The notes under the pieces are model-generated. The model saw only the letters and a list, made by a program, of their open reading frames with translations. It was not told the origin of the DNA and did not search any database. From Alteromonas sp. MMG017 (GTDB taxonomy: Bacteria; Pseudomonadota; Gammaproteobacteria; Enterobacterales; Alteromonadaceae), in contig NZ_JAGJDY010000014.1 in assembly GCF_018100795.1 (NCBI RefSeq), positions 1 to 64,000 on the forward strand: a stretch of 64,000 nt of DNA, written 5' to 3'. Made by a program: the position numbers and the translations under genes. Below, piece by piece: positions 37,275 to 47,400 of this stretch (position 1 is its first letter; the number at the start of each line of letters is the position of its first letter).

Positions 37275-37306
37275 AAGGCGATAATCAACAAATTGATTAT
37301 CGCCTT
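37275..37306. terminator. Terminator between the molybdoenzyme gene and gor
   Basis: A 14-bp stem, AAGGCGATAATCAA with its complement around CAAA, lies between the convergent genes. T-rich sequence follows on both sides, though weakly. Confidence 0.75.
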
Positions 37307-37377
37307 ACATTTTATAAGTACACTAGTGTTTTACTAAGCTTAGCTAAGACTTCCTAATTTCAGCTATGTAAAACCAA

Positions 37378-38727
37378 CTAGGTCATCGTAACGTATTCTT
37401 CAGCACTAGTAGGGTGAATGGCCACACAGGCATCAAAATCGGCTTTGGTTGCGCCCATCTTAATGGCTACAGCAAAGCCTTGTAGAATTTCATCCATACC
37501 GTGGCCTATGCCGTGAAGGCCAACTACTTTTTCATCTTCACCTGCACACACCAATTTCATTTTGGTCATTTGGCGGTGACGGGTTACCGCAGTGTACATA
37601 GACGCAAAGCTCGACGAGTACACTTTGATATTGTCTTCACCGTACTGTTCAACCGCTTCTGGTTCGGTTAACCCAATTGTGCCAATAGGCGGGTGGCTAA
37701 ACACCACAGTAGGGATCATGGTGTAATCCATGTGCGCGTCTTCTTGGCCGTTGAATAAACGTTCGCTTAGTAAGCGACCTGCTTTTACTGCTACAGGCGT
37801 TAATTCGGCTTCACCCGTAATATCACCCACAGCGTAGATGTTCTTAGCTGTAGTATTTTGATATTTGTCCACTTTCACCGTGCCGTTTTCAGAAAGCTCA
37901 ACATCGGTATTTTCAATCGCTATCACATCGGTAGACGGTTCGCGGCCTATAGCCCAAATGAGGCAGTCTGCTTCAAGTACTTCACCGTTGGTAAGGTGAA
38001 TTGAAAGGTTTTTACCTTCACCACGCTCTACTTTTTCAACGCTGGTGTGGTTGTGCAATGTGCAGCCTTCAGCGTGGATCATATCAACCAAGGTTTCATG
38101 AATAATTGGGTCGAAGTGGCGAAGCGGTGCTTGTTTACGCACGACTAAGTGAGTTTCTGTTCCTAAGCTATGCAGTACGCCCGCAAGCTCAACGCCAATG
38201 TAACCTGCACCTATTACAACCGCTTTTTTAGGTTGCTCTTTAAGTGCAAAGAAGCCATCCGAATTTATACCGTGCTGGGCACCTGGAATATCGGGTATAA
38301 CAGGACGTCCACCGGTTGCAATTGTTATGTGGTCGGCTGTATAGGTTTCGCCATCGACTTCAACAGTATTGTTATCAACAAACTTCGCGAAGCCACGAAT
38401 AAGAGTAACGTCGTTAGCGGTTAACGAGCGGTCGTATGAAGCATGAATACGTTCAATATAGGCTTGGCGGCTGGCTACTAAGCTATCCCAACTGAAATGG
38501 TTCAGCGACACATCAAAACCGTACTCTGGTGCATAGCGATGGATAGCTTCGGCAACTTGTGCGCCGTACCACATGGCTTTTTTAGGCACACAGCCTACGT
38601 TAACGCATGTGCCGCCAATATCTTTAGCTTCAATAATGGCTGCTTTTTTACCATGCTTGGCGGCACGGTTTGCAGACGCAATGCCGCCACTACCGCCGCC
38701 TATGCAGATATAATCAAAATGTTTCAT
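37378..38727 (-). CDS. gor: Glutathione-disulfide reductase
   Basis: A 449-residue FAD flavoprotein that regenerates glutathione with NADPH. It shows the FAD loop [14 protein letters not shown], the redox disulfide CVNVGC, the NADPH region [11 protein letters not shown] and the C-terminal HPTSAEE with the active-site His. I start at the ATG at 38727 ([11 protein letters not shown]), giving a length close to E. coli Gor (450), instead of the longer start at 38766. Confidence 0.95.
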   Translation of the reverse strand: MKHFDYICIGGGSGGIASANRAAKHGKKAAIIEAKDIGGTCVNVGCVPKKAMWYGAQVAEAIHRYAPEYGFDVSLNHFSWDSLVASRQAYIERIHASYDRSLTANDVTLIRGFAKFVDNNTVEVDGETYTADHITIATGGRPVIPDIPGAQHGINSDGFFALKEQPKKAVVIGAGYIGVELAGVLHSLGTETHLVVRKQAPLRHFDPIIHETLVDMIHAEGCTLHNHTSVEKVERGEGKNLSIHLTNGEVLEADCLIWAIGREPSTDVIAIENTDVELSENGTVKVDKYQNTTAKNIYAVGDITGEAELTPVAVKAGRLLSERLFNGQEDAHMDYTMIPTVVFSHPPIGTIGLTEPEAVEQYGEDNIKVYSSSFASMYTAVTRHRQMTKMKLVCAGEDEKVVGLHGIGHGMDEILQGFAVAIKMGATKADFDACVAIHPTSAEEYVTMT

Positions 38728-38871
38728 GTTAACCGCCTTATTATCCGTTAGGCCTAGAGTTGTCATTTATTGTGACACGAAATTGAAGGAATACACACTG
38801 TATACGCGTTTAAGAGACCGAGGCGTAAGGTAGAAGATTTCATTATCGTAGGCATCAGTGACAAAAAAAAC

Positions 38872-38902
38872 AAAGAAGCACTAATTGCCTTAGTGCTTCT
38901 TT
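38872..38902 (-). terminator. Terminator of the signalling operon
   Basis: A 12-13-bp stem (AAGAAGCACTAA with its complement) is followed on the minus strand by T-rich sequence. It lies 40 bases after the response-regulator stop at 38942. Confidence 0.8.
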
Positions 38903-38941
38903 ATTCCAGTTTTATGGGTACTACCATAGATGCACTAAAGA

Positions 38942-40270
38942 TCATGCATCTTGAGGTGTAGCAGCTTCCTCGCCTTCATCTAACGGTGTCTCGGGCTCAA
39001 TCAAGATACTGAATTCGCGGCGACGCTCTTGTTCAAATTGCGTTAGCTTTTGGATAGTGGCATCAGTGAAAACATGCCCTTCGGGCAGTATAAGAATATG
39101 GCTGTCATTGTATAAATTTTTGGCTAACACCATGCCCGCTTTTAGCTGCGAGGCTTTCATGGTGTTGTAAATGTATTTTGACGTGTTCACATCATCATCT
39201 GCCAACAAAAATGACAGAATTTCGCCGTCGTACCGTGTGTTGGTATGCTTTTTCATTTCGGCTTTTGCATCCCGCGGTGTCATTTCTTCACCACTCATTC
39301 GACCGGTGACTAAACGCCAGTAATCTCTTGCGATTGATACGATGCGAGCGCCAATGGGTATCTCTTTTGCCACTACATTACGGGGGCCTGCACCATTGTA
39401 ATGCTCGAATTGGAATTCAATCATGTCTGATACTGGCTGTAACTCTGTTGCAGGTGCCAGCATAAGCGCTGCTTGTTTGGTTTGATCTAAGTAGTTCTGT
39501 TGTTGCTGGTACTTTAGTTTCGAAAACGGGGCTAGAAAATCGTCTGTATTTAGCCCTAGTAAACCAAGTTCACAAATGAGCCCAGCATAGCGCACCCGTT
39601 TAACGTCTTCAGGGCTCAGTTGAAGGTATTTTGCTAACTTAGTGGCAAGCTCGCTCACTTCAATGGCAAACTTACCGTCTATATTGGGGTTAATACTAAT
39701 AACGTTAAACAGCACTTGTTCCATTGCAAGATTATGCTTTTCAATCTTATTCAACGCGGCTTTAATTTGGCGAGTACGCTTATGCACCATTTGTTCAAGT
39801 GACGTATTCACTTCTTTTAACTTGCGATTTTGTAGTCGGGTCAATTTCTGCAGGCGGGCATTTTCGTTTTTTAACTTTACTCGTTCTAACCCATCTTCAA
39901 TGGCAGATATAAGCTCTTTGTTGTCCCACGGCTTTTGTAAATAACGATGAATCTTTCCTTCGTTAACCGCTTTAATAGTCGATTCTATATCGGCATAGCC
40001 GGTTAGCACTAACCGATAACTTTCAGGGTACAACTCTGCAACTTGTTGAAGTAATTCAGCACCAGACATCTGTGGCATTTTCATATCGGAAATGATCACG
40101 TGAACATCATTTTCTTTCATGATTTCTAACGCTTTTGCGCCACTGTCAGCCAGCAATAAATTGACTTTTAAAGAAAATAGCGCCCGCTTAATGGCGCGAA
40201 GAATATTGGGTTCATCGTCAACAAATAAAACAGTGTACACATCAGTGTTTTGGTCAGTGGTATCATTCAT
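38942..40270 (-). CDS. Response regulator with degenerate HD-GYP domain
   Basis: A 442-residue protein. The receiver (about 10-130) has VDDEPNILR, phospho-acceptor Asp in IISDMKMPQMSG and the KPW switch. A coiled coil (about 130-185) leads to an HD-GYP-like domain. That domain keeps EIPIGARIVSIARDYWRLV but lacks the catalytic HD (AGLICELGL) and has HYNGAGPR in place of the usual DGSGYP, so cyclic-di-GMP hydrolysis is unlikely. It overlaps the kinase gene by four bases and is probably its partner. Confidence 0.87.
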   Translation of the reverse strand: MNDTTDQNTDVYTVLFVDDEPNILRAIKRALFSLKVNLLLADSGAKALEIMKENDVHVIISDMKMPQMSGAELLQQVAELYPESYRLVLTGYADIESTIKAVNEGKIHRYLQKPWDNKELISAIEDGLERVKLKNENARLQKLTRLQNRKLKEVNTSLEQMVHKRTRQIKAALNKIEKHNLAMEQVLFNVISINPNIDGKFAIEVSELATKLAKYLQLSPEDVKRVRYAGLICELGLLGLNTDDFLAPFSKLKYQQQQNYLDQTKQAALMLAPATELQPVSDMIEFQFEHYNGAGPRNVVAKEIPIGARIVSIARDYWRLVTGRMSGEEMTPRDAKAEMKKHTNTRYDGEILSFLLADDDVNTSKYIYNTMKASQLKAGMVLAKNLYNDSHILILPEGHVFTDATIQKLTQFEQERRREFSILIEPETPLDEGEEAATPQDA

Positions 40271-41967
40271 AGTGAATCGTCCTGAAAAGAATCTTCGGCG
40301 TTGTCGTCTAACGGGTTATATATTGGTAGGCTAAGCGTGAAACAGCTTCCTTCTCCATCTTTACTTGAAGCATGAAGAGTGCCGCCGTGCTCTTGAGCAA
40401 TGCCGAAAGAAATAGAAAGCCCAAGTCCGGTGCCTTGCCCTTCTGGTTTGGTAGTGAAGAAGGGATTAAATAATTTATCTAGATGGCTCGACTCAATACC
40501 GCAGCCAGTGTCTTGTACGCTTAGTTCAACGTTACCATCTACTTCTCGCGTAGTAATGGTAATGGCGCCCTGTATGCCAGTGCTTTCGATGGCTTGCCCA
40601 GCATTAATAAGAAGGTTGGTCACCACTTGTGAAATTTTACCCATGTTCATCATAATATGGGGAATCGACCCTAAATGTGTTTCTACACTGCATATATATT
40701 TTAGCTGGTTGTTCACCATCGCTAGGGTGGTGCGAACACAATCGTTTAGGTTGTAAGATTGCATTTCATCACTGTCTACACGTGAGAAAAGCTTTAGCCC
40801 TTTAACTATTTCGGCAACCCGAACTAAACCGTCTTTCGAATCGGTGATGAGTTCAGAGATATCGCTATTGATAAATTCCATATCTTGCTGCTGTATAATG
40901 TTACGCAACTGTTTTATCGCTTCATCTTGTTGGGTGGCGGTATCTTTTGAAAGCACATCGTTAAGCTGTTGGAATATCATTTGGTAGGTTGATACATATT
41001 CGCTGAGGGTATGCATATTGCTATTCACAAACCCTATCGGGTTATTGATTTCGTGTGCTACCCCTGCGGCCAATTGGCCAACTGATGCCATCTTCTCTGC
41101 TTGTAACAATTGAACCTGTGCTTCTTTTAAGTCTTTATTTGCTTCTTCAAGCTGGAAATTTTTCTGATTTAACAACGAGGTACGTTGCTTTACTTTCACT
41201 TCCAATAAGCTATTAAGTTCTTTAAGTTCATCTTCAACGCGCTCGCGATGAATGTTCTCGTCTTTTAAAAGCTCAACCAATTGGTTAAATGCTTCTGCCA
41301 GCTCACTGAGTTCATCTTTGCCGCGCACTTTGACAGAGATATTCTGGTAATTTTTATCTTTAACCGCTGCCCCTAAATGCCTAGCGCCTGCGCGCAATTG
41401 TTTTAACTGCGACATTAAGTACGACCCAAGTAAGAATGAGCATAATGCAATAAGGGCGAGTTCTATGGCGGCGAGGGTTAGTGTCCAGGTACGTACCCGT
41501 TTTACTGACCGATTAATAGAATCAACATCAAGGCCTATTTCTACTCTGCCAAATAAGGTCTCGCCAACTGTAATATCAGCAGCGGTATCGTATATACCGT
41601 CTTCGGCACTCATTACATCTCTATCTTGCTTAAAGGGGTGATTAAGAGCCTCTGGCTCACCTTTTTCTACATACACGTTGTTGTTGTTATCGAGAACCCG
41701 AACATAGCTAATATTGGGGTTTGAAAGCATTTCTGTTGCATCTGCCTCTAGCGAAGCGAGGTCATAACTCAAAAAGGCATTTTTCGCGGTAGAGACAAAC
41801 AAGGTTGTGGTGGTTTGGGCAGACGTCTCAACACTGGTGTCGACTAAGTCATTTAATAGTTTAAATACGGTTGTGATAAGAATTAAAAACAAAATGGCAG
41901 CAATAAGCGCCACCCCAACAATAGTTTTGGTTCGTAGCGATAGCGTGAGCAACGCATCTCTTTTCAC
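40267..41967 (-). CDS. Membrane sensor histidine kinase
   Basis: A 566-residue kinase with two membrane helices (about 16-38 and 163-183) around a periplasmic sensor, then a HAMP domain and a coiled coil (about 245-290). The phospho-acceptor segment is LAAGVAHEINNPIGF, and the ATPase domain has DTGCGIESSHLDKLFNPFFTTKPEGQGTG split by a short variable stretch. It overlaps the PhnD-like gene (ATGA-type) and the response regulator. The three are translated as a set. Confidence 0.93.
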   Translation of the reverse strand: MKRDALLTLSLRTKTIVGVALIAAILFLILITTVFKLLNDLVDTSVETSAQTTTTLFVSTAKNAFLSYDLASLEADATEMLSNPNISYVRVLDNNNNVYVEKGEPEALNHPFKQDRDVMSAEDGIYDTAADITVGETLFGRVEIGLDVDSINRSVKRVRTWTLTLAAIELALIALCSFLLGSYLMSQLKQLRAGARHLGAAVKDKNYQNISVKVRGKDELSELAEAFNQLVELLKDENIHRERVEDELKELNSLLEVKVKQRTSLLNQKNFQLEEANKDLKEAQVQLLQAEKMASVGQLAAGVAHEINNPIGFVNSNMHTLSEYVSTYQMIFQQLNDVLSKDTATQQDEAIKQLRNIIQQQDMEFINSDISELITDSKDGLVRVAEIVKGLKLFSRVDSDEMQSYNLNDCVRTTLAMVNNQLKYICSVETHLGSIPHIMMNMGKISQVVTNLLINAGQAIESTGIQGAITITTREVDGNVELSVQDTGCGIESSHLDKLFNPFFTTKPEGQGTGLGLSISFGIAQEHGGTLHASSKDGEGSCFTLSLPIYNPLDDNAEDSFQDDSL

Positions 41968-42803
41968 AATTGCGGCCTTGCTAAGGAAGTGATGCCAAGG
42001 GATCGTACGTCGTCCCAGTCTTCATCTACTGACGACATAAAACCTTTAAAGCCGATGTTCTTCAATAGTTGTTTATTGTCTTCGTCCTTCGACAGGGTAA
42101 GCAACGCTTTCAATAGGGCTTCTCTTTGCGCATCGGTAATTCGAGGGTGGGTGGCTATTGCATGGGGGGTATACCCATCACTTTCCCATAAAATACGAAG
42201 AGCACTTCGTGTATTGTCATCAATACCACTAAAGGTTCTTATTATGCCGCCACCGGCGTTAAAAAAACCTCGTTGTACATTCAGGTACACTGAATCATGA
42301 GAATGCACATAGCGCGGCGTAAAAAGAATGTCCTGCTGTTTCAAATATGCACTGGGGATGATAGTGGCAGCGAATGCGGCAGGAGAAGGAAAGGCAATGT
42401 CTTCACCATCAAGATCGCCAAGTGACATAATATCGCTGTTTGCATTCACAACAATTATGCCTTTAATGCGCTTGTCTAATTGGCGAGCCAGTGCGCGGTA
42501 GCCAACTGAGTCATGAAATACCACAAAGTGGTAAGGGTTCATGTAGGCAATGTCGTATTCTCCCTCGGCCAGTCTTTGTTCGAAGGTAGGAATATCTTTC
42601 GCCGTTTTAAACACCACATTAATGTCGGCATGTTCAGAGATATAGTTGATAAGCGGTTGCCAGGTTTCAGCAAGCTTTTTCGCTGACTGTTGTGGCACTA
42701 TTCCAAGGGTTAACGTATTGCATGCACCATAAGAGGCGAACAACGTGAGTGCTAAAAAAGCAAAAATACGACGTGCAGCTTGAAACATTGATTTTTTCAC
42801 CAT
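41964..42803 (-). CDS. PhnD-like periplasmic binding protein
   Basis: A 279-residue exported protein with a signal peptide ending near residue 28. It resembles the phosphate/phosphonate-binding PhnD family: LTLGIVPQQSAKKLAETWQPL, MNPYHFVVFH and SAYLKQQDI. No permease or ATPase gene accompanies it; instead it overlaps a histidine kinase by four bases. It probably presents a ligand to the kinase rather than feeding a transporter. The ligand is unknown. Confidence 0.88.
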   Translation of the reverse strand: MVKKSMFQAARRIFAFLALTLFASYGACNTLTLGIVPQQSAKKLAETWQPLINYISEHADINVVFKTAKDIPTFEQRLAEGEYDIAYMNPYHFVVFHDSVGYRALARQLDKRIKGIIVVNANSDIMSLGDLDGEDIAFPSPAAFAATIIPSAYLKQQDILFTPRYVHSHDSVYLNVQRGFFNAGGGIIRTFSGIDDNTRSALRILWESDGYTPHAIATHPRITDAQREALLKALLTLSKDEDNKQLLKNIGFKGFMSSVDEDWDDVRSLGITSLARPQL

Positions 42804-42899
42804 GATTCACCCCAAACTCACTCATTTAAAAAACGCATTTAAAACGATTCAATTAAAAAGGCCAAAGCCAAAAACTGGTCAAGTTTACTTACTATGAAC

Positions 42900-43460
42900 T
42901 TACTCAAGCATGAACTTCTCAATGGTTTCGATAAGTTCGCCATTGGCAAATGGTTTTGAAAGTGCAGCATTTGCGCCTAATTCGATAGCTCGATCAAGAC
43001 TGATATCGTCAAGTGCTGAAATGACTAAAATTTTTAAATTTTTATACTTAGGTTGTTCTCTAACAAACTGGATAACGCTATAACCATCCATGCCAGGCAT
43101 ACTTAAATCGAGGGTCATTAACTTGGAGTTATACTGGCTCAACATAATGCCGGCTTGAAACCCACCCGTAGCAATATAACTTTCATAACCACCTCGCCGT
43201 GCCACCCGTTGAATTGATTTTGCCACCGACATCTCATCATCAACGATAAGAATGGAAGGTGATATCTCACTTTGGAGGTCGTCGGGAATAGGGATGTTGT
43301 GATGCTCAAGAAAGGATACAAAGTCCGAGACTAACACGCGATTATTGCCACGACCTGGCAGCTTAAACCCTTTGAGTTTGCCGCTTTCTATCCACCGGAT
43401 CACGGTGCGAAGGTTTACATCGCAGTAAGTTGCGATTTCACCTGATGTTAATGTCTTCAT
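42900..43460 (-). CDS. HTH-receiver fusion regulator
   Basis: A 186-residue protein with an N-terminal MerR/excisionase-type HTH (GEIATYCDVNLRTVIRWIESGKLKG, residues about 6-60) and a C-terminal receiver (about 68-186) with VDDEMSVAKS, phospho-acceptor Asp in LTLDLSMPGMDG, and ISALDD and KPF switch residues. This order is reversed compared with common response regulators. It is the first gene of the minus-strand run and may be a second output of the downstream kinase. Confidence 0.88.
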   Translation of the reverse strand: MKTLTSGEIATYCDVNLRTVIRWIESGKLKGFKLPGRGNNRVLVSDFVSFLEHHNIPIPDDLQSEISPSILIVDDEMSVAKSIQRVARRGGYESYIATGGFQAGIMLSQYNSKLMTLDLSMPGMDGYSVIQFVREQPKYKNLKILVISALDDISLDRAIELGANAALSKPFANGELIETIEKFMLE

Positions 43461-43779
43461 TGCTCAATTCCTAATGCCAACTTGTAACGTTATAGCACTG
43501 AATAGGATTGTTCACAATTTAGACAAAAGTAGTGAATGTGACATTTGTGACACTCTTTTTTAGGGTTTTTAGCTGCTGAATGAGTAAGTTACTTAACTTT
43601 TAATGAAGCGCTTAAAAAGAAAGAATTATTCAAAATTTGATCTGCACGCTTACCGTTTACAGTAATCCTAGTATAGAACCCAAAAATATCACTGTTGCCT
43701 TGCGCAATTACAGCGCTTGTTTTTATTGCAAACAACCCCAACATAACTTGCTATACGAATTGAAAAGAGTAGACAGATT
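43461..43779. other. Divergent intergenic region before prlC
   Basis: A 319-bp AT-rich gap serving the HTH-receiver gene and prlC. The main feature is two adjacent 9-mers, TGTGACATT and TGTGACACT, at 43537-43554. I see no RNA gene or protein-like frame. Confidence 0.4.
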
Positions 43780-45816
43780 ATGACGACCCCAGCAATTGAA
43801 TTGGTAGATGGTTTGCCTTTATTTTCATCTATTAAGCCCGCGCAGATAAAGCCAGCCATCGAGAAAGCGATAGCAAAATGTAAGCTTGAAATTGATGAGG
43901 TGGTTGCATCTAAAGATTACTCTTATGCGAACTTAGTATTGCGCTTAGAAGAAGTAGACGACAACTTAAGTAAGATGTGGTCACCGGTTTCTCACATGAA
44001 TTCAGTGGTGAGTAGCGACGAGTTGCGAGAAGCCCATGATGCCTGTCTACCTTTGCTATCAGAATATGGCACCTGGGTAGGGCAGCACGAAGGCTTGTAC
44101 AATGCTTACGTGGCGATAAAAGACTCAAACGAATACGCCGACCTTGATGAACAGCGTCAAAAAGTGATTGATAATGCTATTCGCGATTTCACCTTAAGTG
44201 GGGTGGCACTGCCTAGCGAGGAAAAGAAACGCTATGCAAATATTCAAGCGAAGTTAAGCGAACTGTCATCCACATTTTCAAATAATGTCATGGACGCCAC
44301 CATGGGGTGGAGCAAGCATGTCACTGACGAAGCTACCTTATCTGGCATGCCTGAATCAGCCCGCGATGCAGCAGCACAAGCCGCGCATCAAAAAGACTTA
44401 CAAGGCTGGTTGTTTACATTAGATATTCCTTCTTACCTACCCGTTATGCTTTATGCAGACAATGCGGAGTTACGTGAAGAAATGTATCGCGCTTATGCGA
44501 CTAAGGCGTCAGACCAAGGCCCTAATGCGGGTAAGTGGGATAACACTGAAATCATCCAACAAACACTGGCCCTTCGCAGTGAAATTGCGCAATTGCTCGG
44601 TTTTGGTAGCTATTCTGAACGCTCTCTTGCTACCAAGATGGCAGAATCGACCGATCAAGTTACCGGTTTTTTACGTGACTTAGCTGCTAAATCGAAGCCA
44701 CAGGCTGAAAAAGAGCTAGAAGAAGTGCGCGCGTATGCGAAAGACACCCACGGGGTAACAGAGCTTAACGCGTGGGACCTACCTTATTACAGCGAGAAGC
44801 TGAAACAAGAAAAGTACACCATTTCAGATGAAATGCTGCGTCCGTACTTCCCAGAAGACAAAGTGTTGTCGGGCTTGTTTGAAGTAGTACATAGGTTATA
44901 CGGCCTTAAAATTATCGAGCAGCCAGGCATTGATACGTGGCATAAAGATGTGCGCTATTTCACTATTACTGATAGTGCAGATGCCCTTCGTGGCAGCTTT
45001 TACTTAGACTTGTACGCCCGCGCTAAAAAACGAGGTGGTGCGTGGATGGATGAGTGCCGTGTTCGCCGTGAGAAATTAGACGGTGAATTGCAGCTGCCTG
45101 TCGCGTATCTAACTTGTAATTTTAATGCCCCAGTAGGAGATAAGCCTGCCTTATTCACGCACGATGAAGTGGTTACCCTTTTCCATGAATTCGGACACGG
45201 TATACACCACATGCTAACCAAAATGTCGGTGGCGGGTGTATCTGGAATTAATGGTGTGCCATGGGATGCCGTAGAACTGCCAAGTCAGTTTTTAGAAAAC
45301 TGGTGCTGGGAAGAAGACGCGCTTAACTTTATTTCGGGTCACTTTGAGACGGGTGAGCCCTTACCGGCCGATTTACTCGATAGAATGTTAGCTGCCAGAG
45401 ATTACCAAGCTGCTATGCAAATGGTGCGTCAGTTGGAATTCAGCTTGTTTGATTTCTTACTGCATAGTGAGTCTGGCGACAGTGTTGATGTGCAAGCTAT
45501 TCTTAACAGCGTGCGCGCTGAAGTAGCGGTTAATACACCTCCAGCATTCAACCGTTTTCAGCATAGCTTTGGGCATATATTTGCAGGTGGTTATGCAGCA
45601 GGGTATTACAGCTACAAATGGGCAGAAGTGTTATCTGCTGATGCTTACAGTAAATTTGAAGAAGACGGTATTTTTAACCAAGAGACGGGTAAAGCGTTTT
45701 TGGAAAATATACTTGAGATGGGTGGAAGCCGTGCGCCTATGGATTTATTCGTTGCCTTTAGAGGCAGGGAGCCAAATGTAGATGCCTTACTACGCCATAG
45801 CGGCATTCGTGGCTAA
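43780..45816 (+). CDS. prlC: Oligopeptidase A
   Basis: A 678-residue cytoplasmic M3 metallopeptidase that degrades signal peptides and other short peptides. The zinc site HEFGHGIHH lies near residues 467-475, with the downstream Glu in ELPSQFLENW. The start MTTPAIELVDGLPLFSSIKP and the YAAGYYSYKWAE end segment match E. coli PrlC (680). A glycosylase gene follows 31 bases later in the same direction. Confidence 0.94.
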   Translation: MTTPAIELVDGLPLFSSIKPAQIKPAIEKAIAKCKLEIDEVVASKDYSYANLVLRLEEVDDNLSKMWSPVSHMNSVVSSDELREAHDACLPLLSEYGTWVGQHEGLYNAYVAIKDSNEYADLDEQRQKVIDNAIRDFTLSGVALPSEEKKRYANIQAKLSELSSTFSNNVMDATMGWSKHVTDEATLSGMPESARDAAAQAAHQKDLQGWLFTLDIPSYLPVMLYADNAELREEMYRAYATKASDQGPNAGKWDNTEIIQQTLALRSEIAQLLGFGSYSERSLATKMAESTDQVTGFLRDLAAKSKPQAEKELEEVRAYAKDTHGVTELNAWDLPYYSEKLKQEKYTISDEMLRPYFPEDKVLSGLFEVVHRLYGLKIIEQPGIDTWHKDVRYFTITDSADALRGSFYLDLYARAKKRGGAWMDECRVRREKLDGELQLPVAYLTCNFNAPVGDKPALFTHDEVVTLFHEFGHGIHHMLTKMSVAGVSGINGVPWDAVELPSQFLENWCWEEDALNFISGHFETGEPLPADLLDRMLAARDYQAAMQMVRQLEFSLFDFLLHSESGDSVDVQAILNSVRAEVAVNTPPAFNRFQHSFGHIFAGGYAAGYYSYKWAEVLSADAYSKFEEDGIFNQETGKAFLENILEMGGSRAPMDLFVAFRGREPNVDALLRHSGIRG

Positions 45817-45847
45817 TTAGTATTAGGTAGTATTAGGATAGATAACC

Positions 45848-46540
45848 ATGGGAATAGAATCTTTCTCCACCATTTATCAGCGGGCATGTAAGCGAAAAGG
45901 TGGTGAAAAGGCGCTTGAAAGCATGCTTTCGGCGCCACTTTCCTCCGAACACGTTGCCAAAATACCTGATGATCGGTTTTTGGCAGCCATGACGAAACAA
46001 GTATTTCAGTCTGGCTTTGTGTGGCGGGTTATTGAAAAAAAATGGCCCGAATTCGAAACCGTGTTTTTTGAATTTAAAATCGAAAAAGTGCTGCTCATGC
46101 CTGATGAAATGCTAGAGCAAAAAGCCTCGGATAAACGTATCGTGCGTAATTACAAAAAAGTAATGACCGTTCGCGACAATGCCATGTTCATTAAAGATAT
46201 TGCCCGTGAACACGGCAGCTTCGGTCAGTTTGTGGCTAAATTCGATGCCAGTAATATTACCGATTTGTGGACTACCATGAAAAAACGCGGCGCTCGCCTT
46301 GGGGGTAACACGGGCCCTTACATGCTGCGGGCGTTAGGCGTAGATACCTTCTTGTTTTCACGAGATGTTGAGGACTACCTGAGAAAGAACGATATTATCG
46401 ATGGTGGCCTGACTAGCAAGAAAAGCTTAACCGCTGCGAATGCGGCGTTTGCCCAGTGGCATCAAGAAAGTGGCCGCTCGTTACAAGAAATAAGCGTTAT
46501 TATTGCGTTCAGTTGGGGCACAAACCAGTATTTTGCGTAA
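45848..46540 (+). CDS. DNA-3-methyladenine glycosylase I family protein
   Basis: A 230-residue helical protein related to the Tag family of base-excision glycosylases that remove 3-methyladenine. Characteristic parts are FSTIYQRACKRKGGEKALE, SGFVWRVIEKKWPEFE and GNTGPYMLRALGVDTFLF. It is more divergent than classical Tag and longer than E. coli Tag (187), and the usual zinc-binding Cys/His set is not obvious. It probably shares a transcript with prlC. Confidence 0.78.
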   Translation: MGIESFSTIYQRACKRKGGEKALESMLSAPLSSEHVAKIPDDRFLAAMTKQVFQSGFVWRVIEKKWPEFETVFFEFKIEKVLLMPDEMLEQKASDKRIVRNYKKVMTVRDNAMFIKDIAREHGSFGQFVAKFDASNITDLWTTMKKRGARLGGNTGPYMLRALGVDTFLFSRDVEDYLRKNDIIDGGLTSKKSLTAANAAFAQWHQESGRSLQEISVIIAFSWGTNQYFA

Positions 46541-46614
46541 GGTAAATACTGTTGCTGGGCGCGACAATCCGATACACTTCAGCCTTTACTATGAATCACT
46601 AATGCAGGAATGCC

Positions 46615-47400
46615 ATGAGCGACAACCATAACAACACATCGCCCACTGAGGCATCGGATGCACCTACTACTCATTTTGGCTTTAAGCAGGTAGAAAAAAA
46701 CCAAAAAGCGTCGTTAGTAGCCAATGTATTCGATTCTGTTGCCGCTAAATATGATGTCATGAACGATTTAATGTCGATGGGTGTGCACCGTTTATGGAAG
46801 CGCTTTGCCATTGACTGTTCAGGGGTACGTGCAGGGCAAAAAGTGCTTGATATCGCTGGTGGTACTGGCGATTTAACCGCAAAATTTTCTCGTCTTGTTG
46901 GCCCCACGGGCAACGTAACCTTGGCCGACATTAACTTGTCGATGCTAAAAGTTGGCCGCGATAAACTAAGAGATCGCGGATTAGTCAGCAACATCGATTA
47001 CGTTCAAGCAGATGCCGAGGCGTTACCTTTCCCTGATAACCACTTCGACGTAGTGACCATGGCTTTTGGCCTTAGAAACGTAACCGAAAAGCAAAATGCA
47101 CTTAATTCAATTTACCGTGTATTAAAACCAGGCGGTCGACTGTTGGTGTTGGAATTCTCGAAGCCCACGTCAGAGCAATTAAGCAAGCTTTACGATACTT
47201 ATTCGTTCCATATATTGCCAAAAATGGGGCAGCTAGTGGCCAACGATGCTGAGAGCTATCAATACTTGGCGGAAAGTATTCGTATGCATCCTGATCAAGA
47301 GACCTTGAAAGGTATGTTCGAAACCGCGGGGTTTGACCAGTGTGACTACCAAAATTTAACCGGTGGGATCGTGGCACTGCATCGAGGCTATAAGTTTTAA
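46615..47400 (+). CDS. ubiE: Ubiquinone/menaquinone C-methyltransferase UbiE
   Basis: A 261-residue SAM-dependent methyltransferase for C-methylation in ubiquinone and menaquinone synthesis. It shows [17 protein letters not shown], the SAM loop [17 protein letters not shown] and the C-terminal [11 protein letters not shown] that ends nearly all UbiE proteins. Its stop overlaps the ubiJ start (TAATG). Confidence 0.96.
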   Translation: MSDNHNNTSPTEASDAPTTHFGFKQVEKNQKASLVANVFDSVAAKYDVMNDLMSMGVHRLWKRFAIDCSGVRAGQKVLDIAGGTGDLTAKFSRLVGPTGNVTLADINLSMLKVGRDKLRDRGLVSNIDYVQADAEALPFPDNHFDVVTMAFGLRNVTEKQNALNSIYRVLKPGGRLLVLEFSKPTSEQLSKLYDTYSFHILPKMGQLVANDAESYQYLAESIRMHPDQETLKGMFETAGFDQCDYQNLTGGIVALHRGYKF

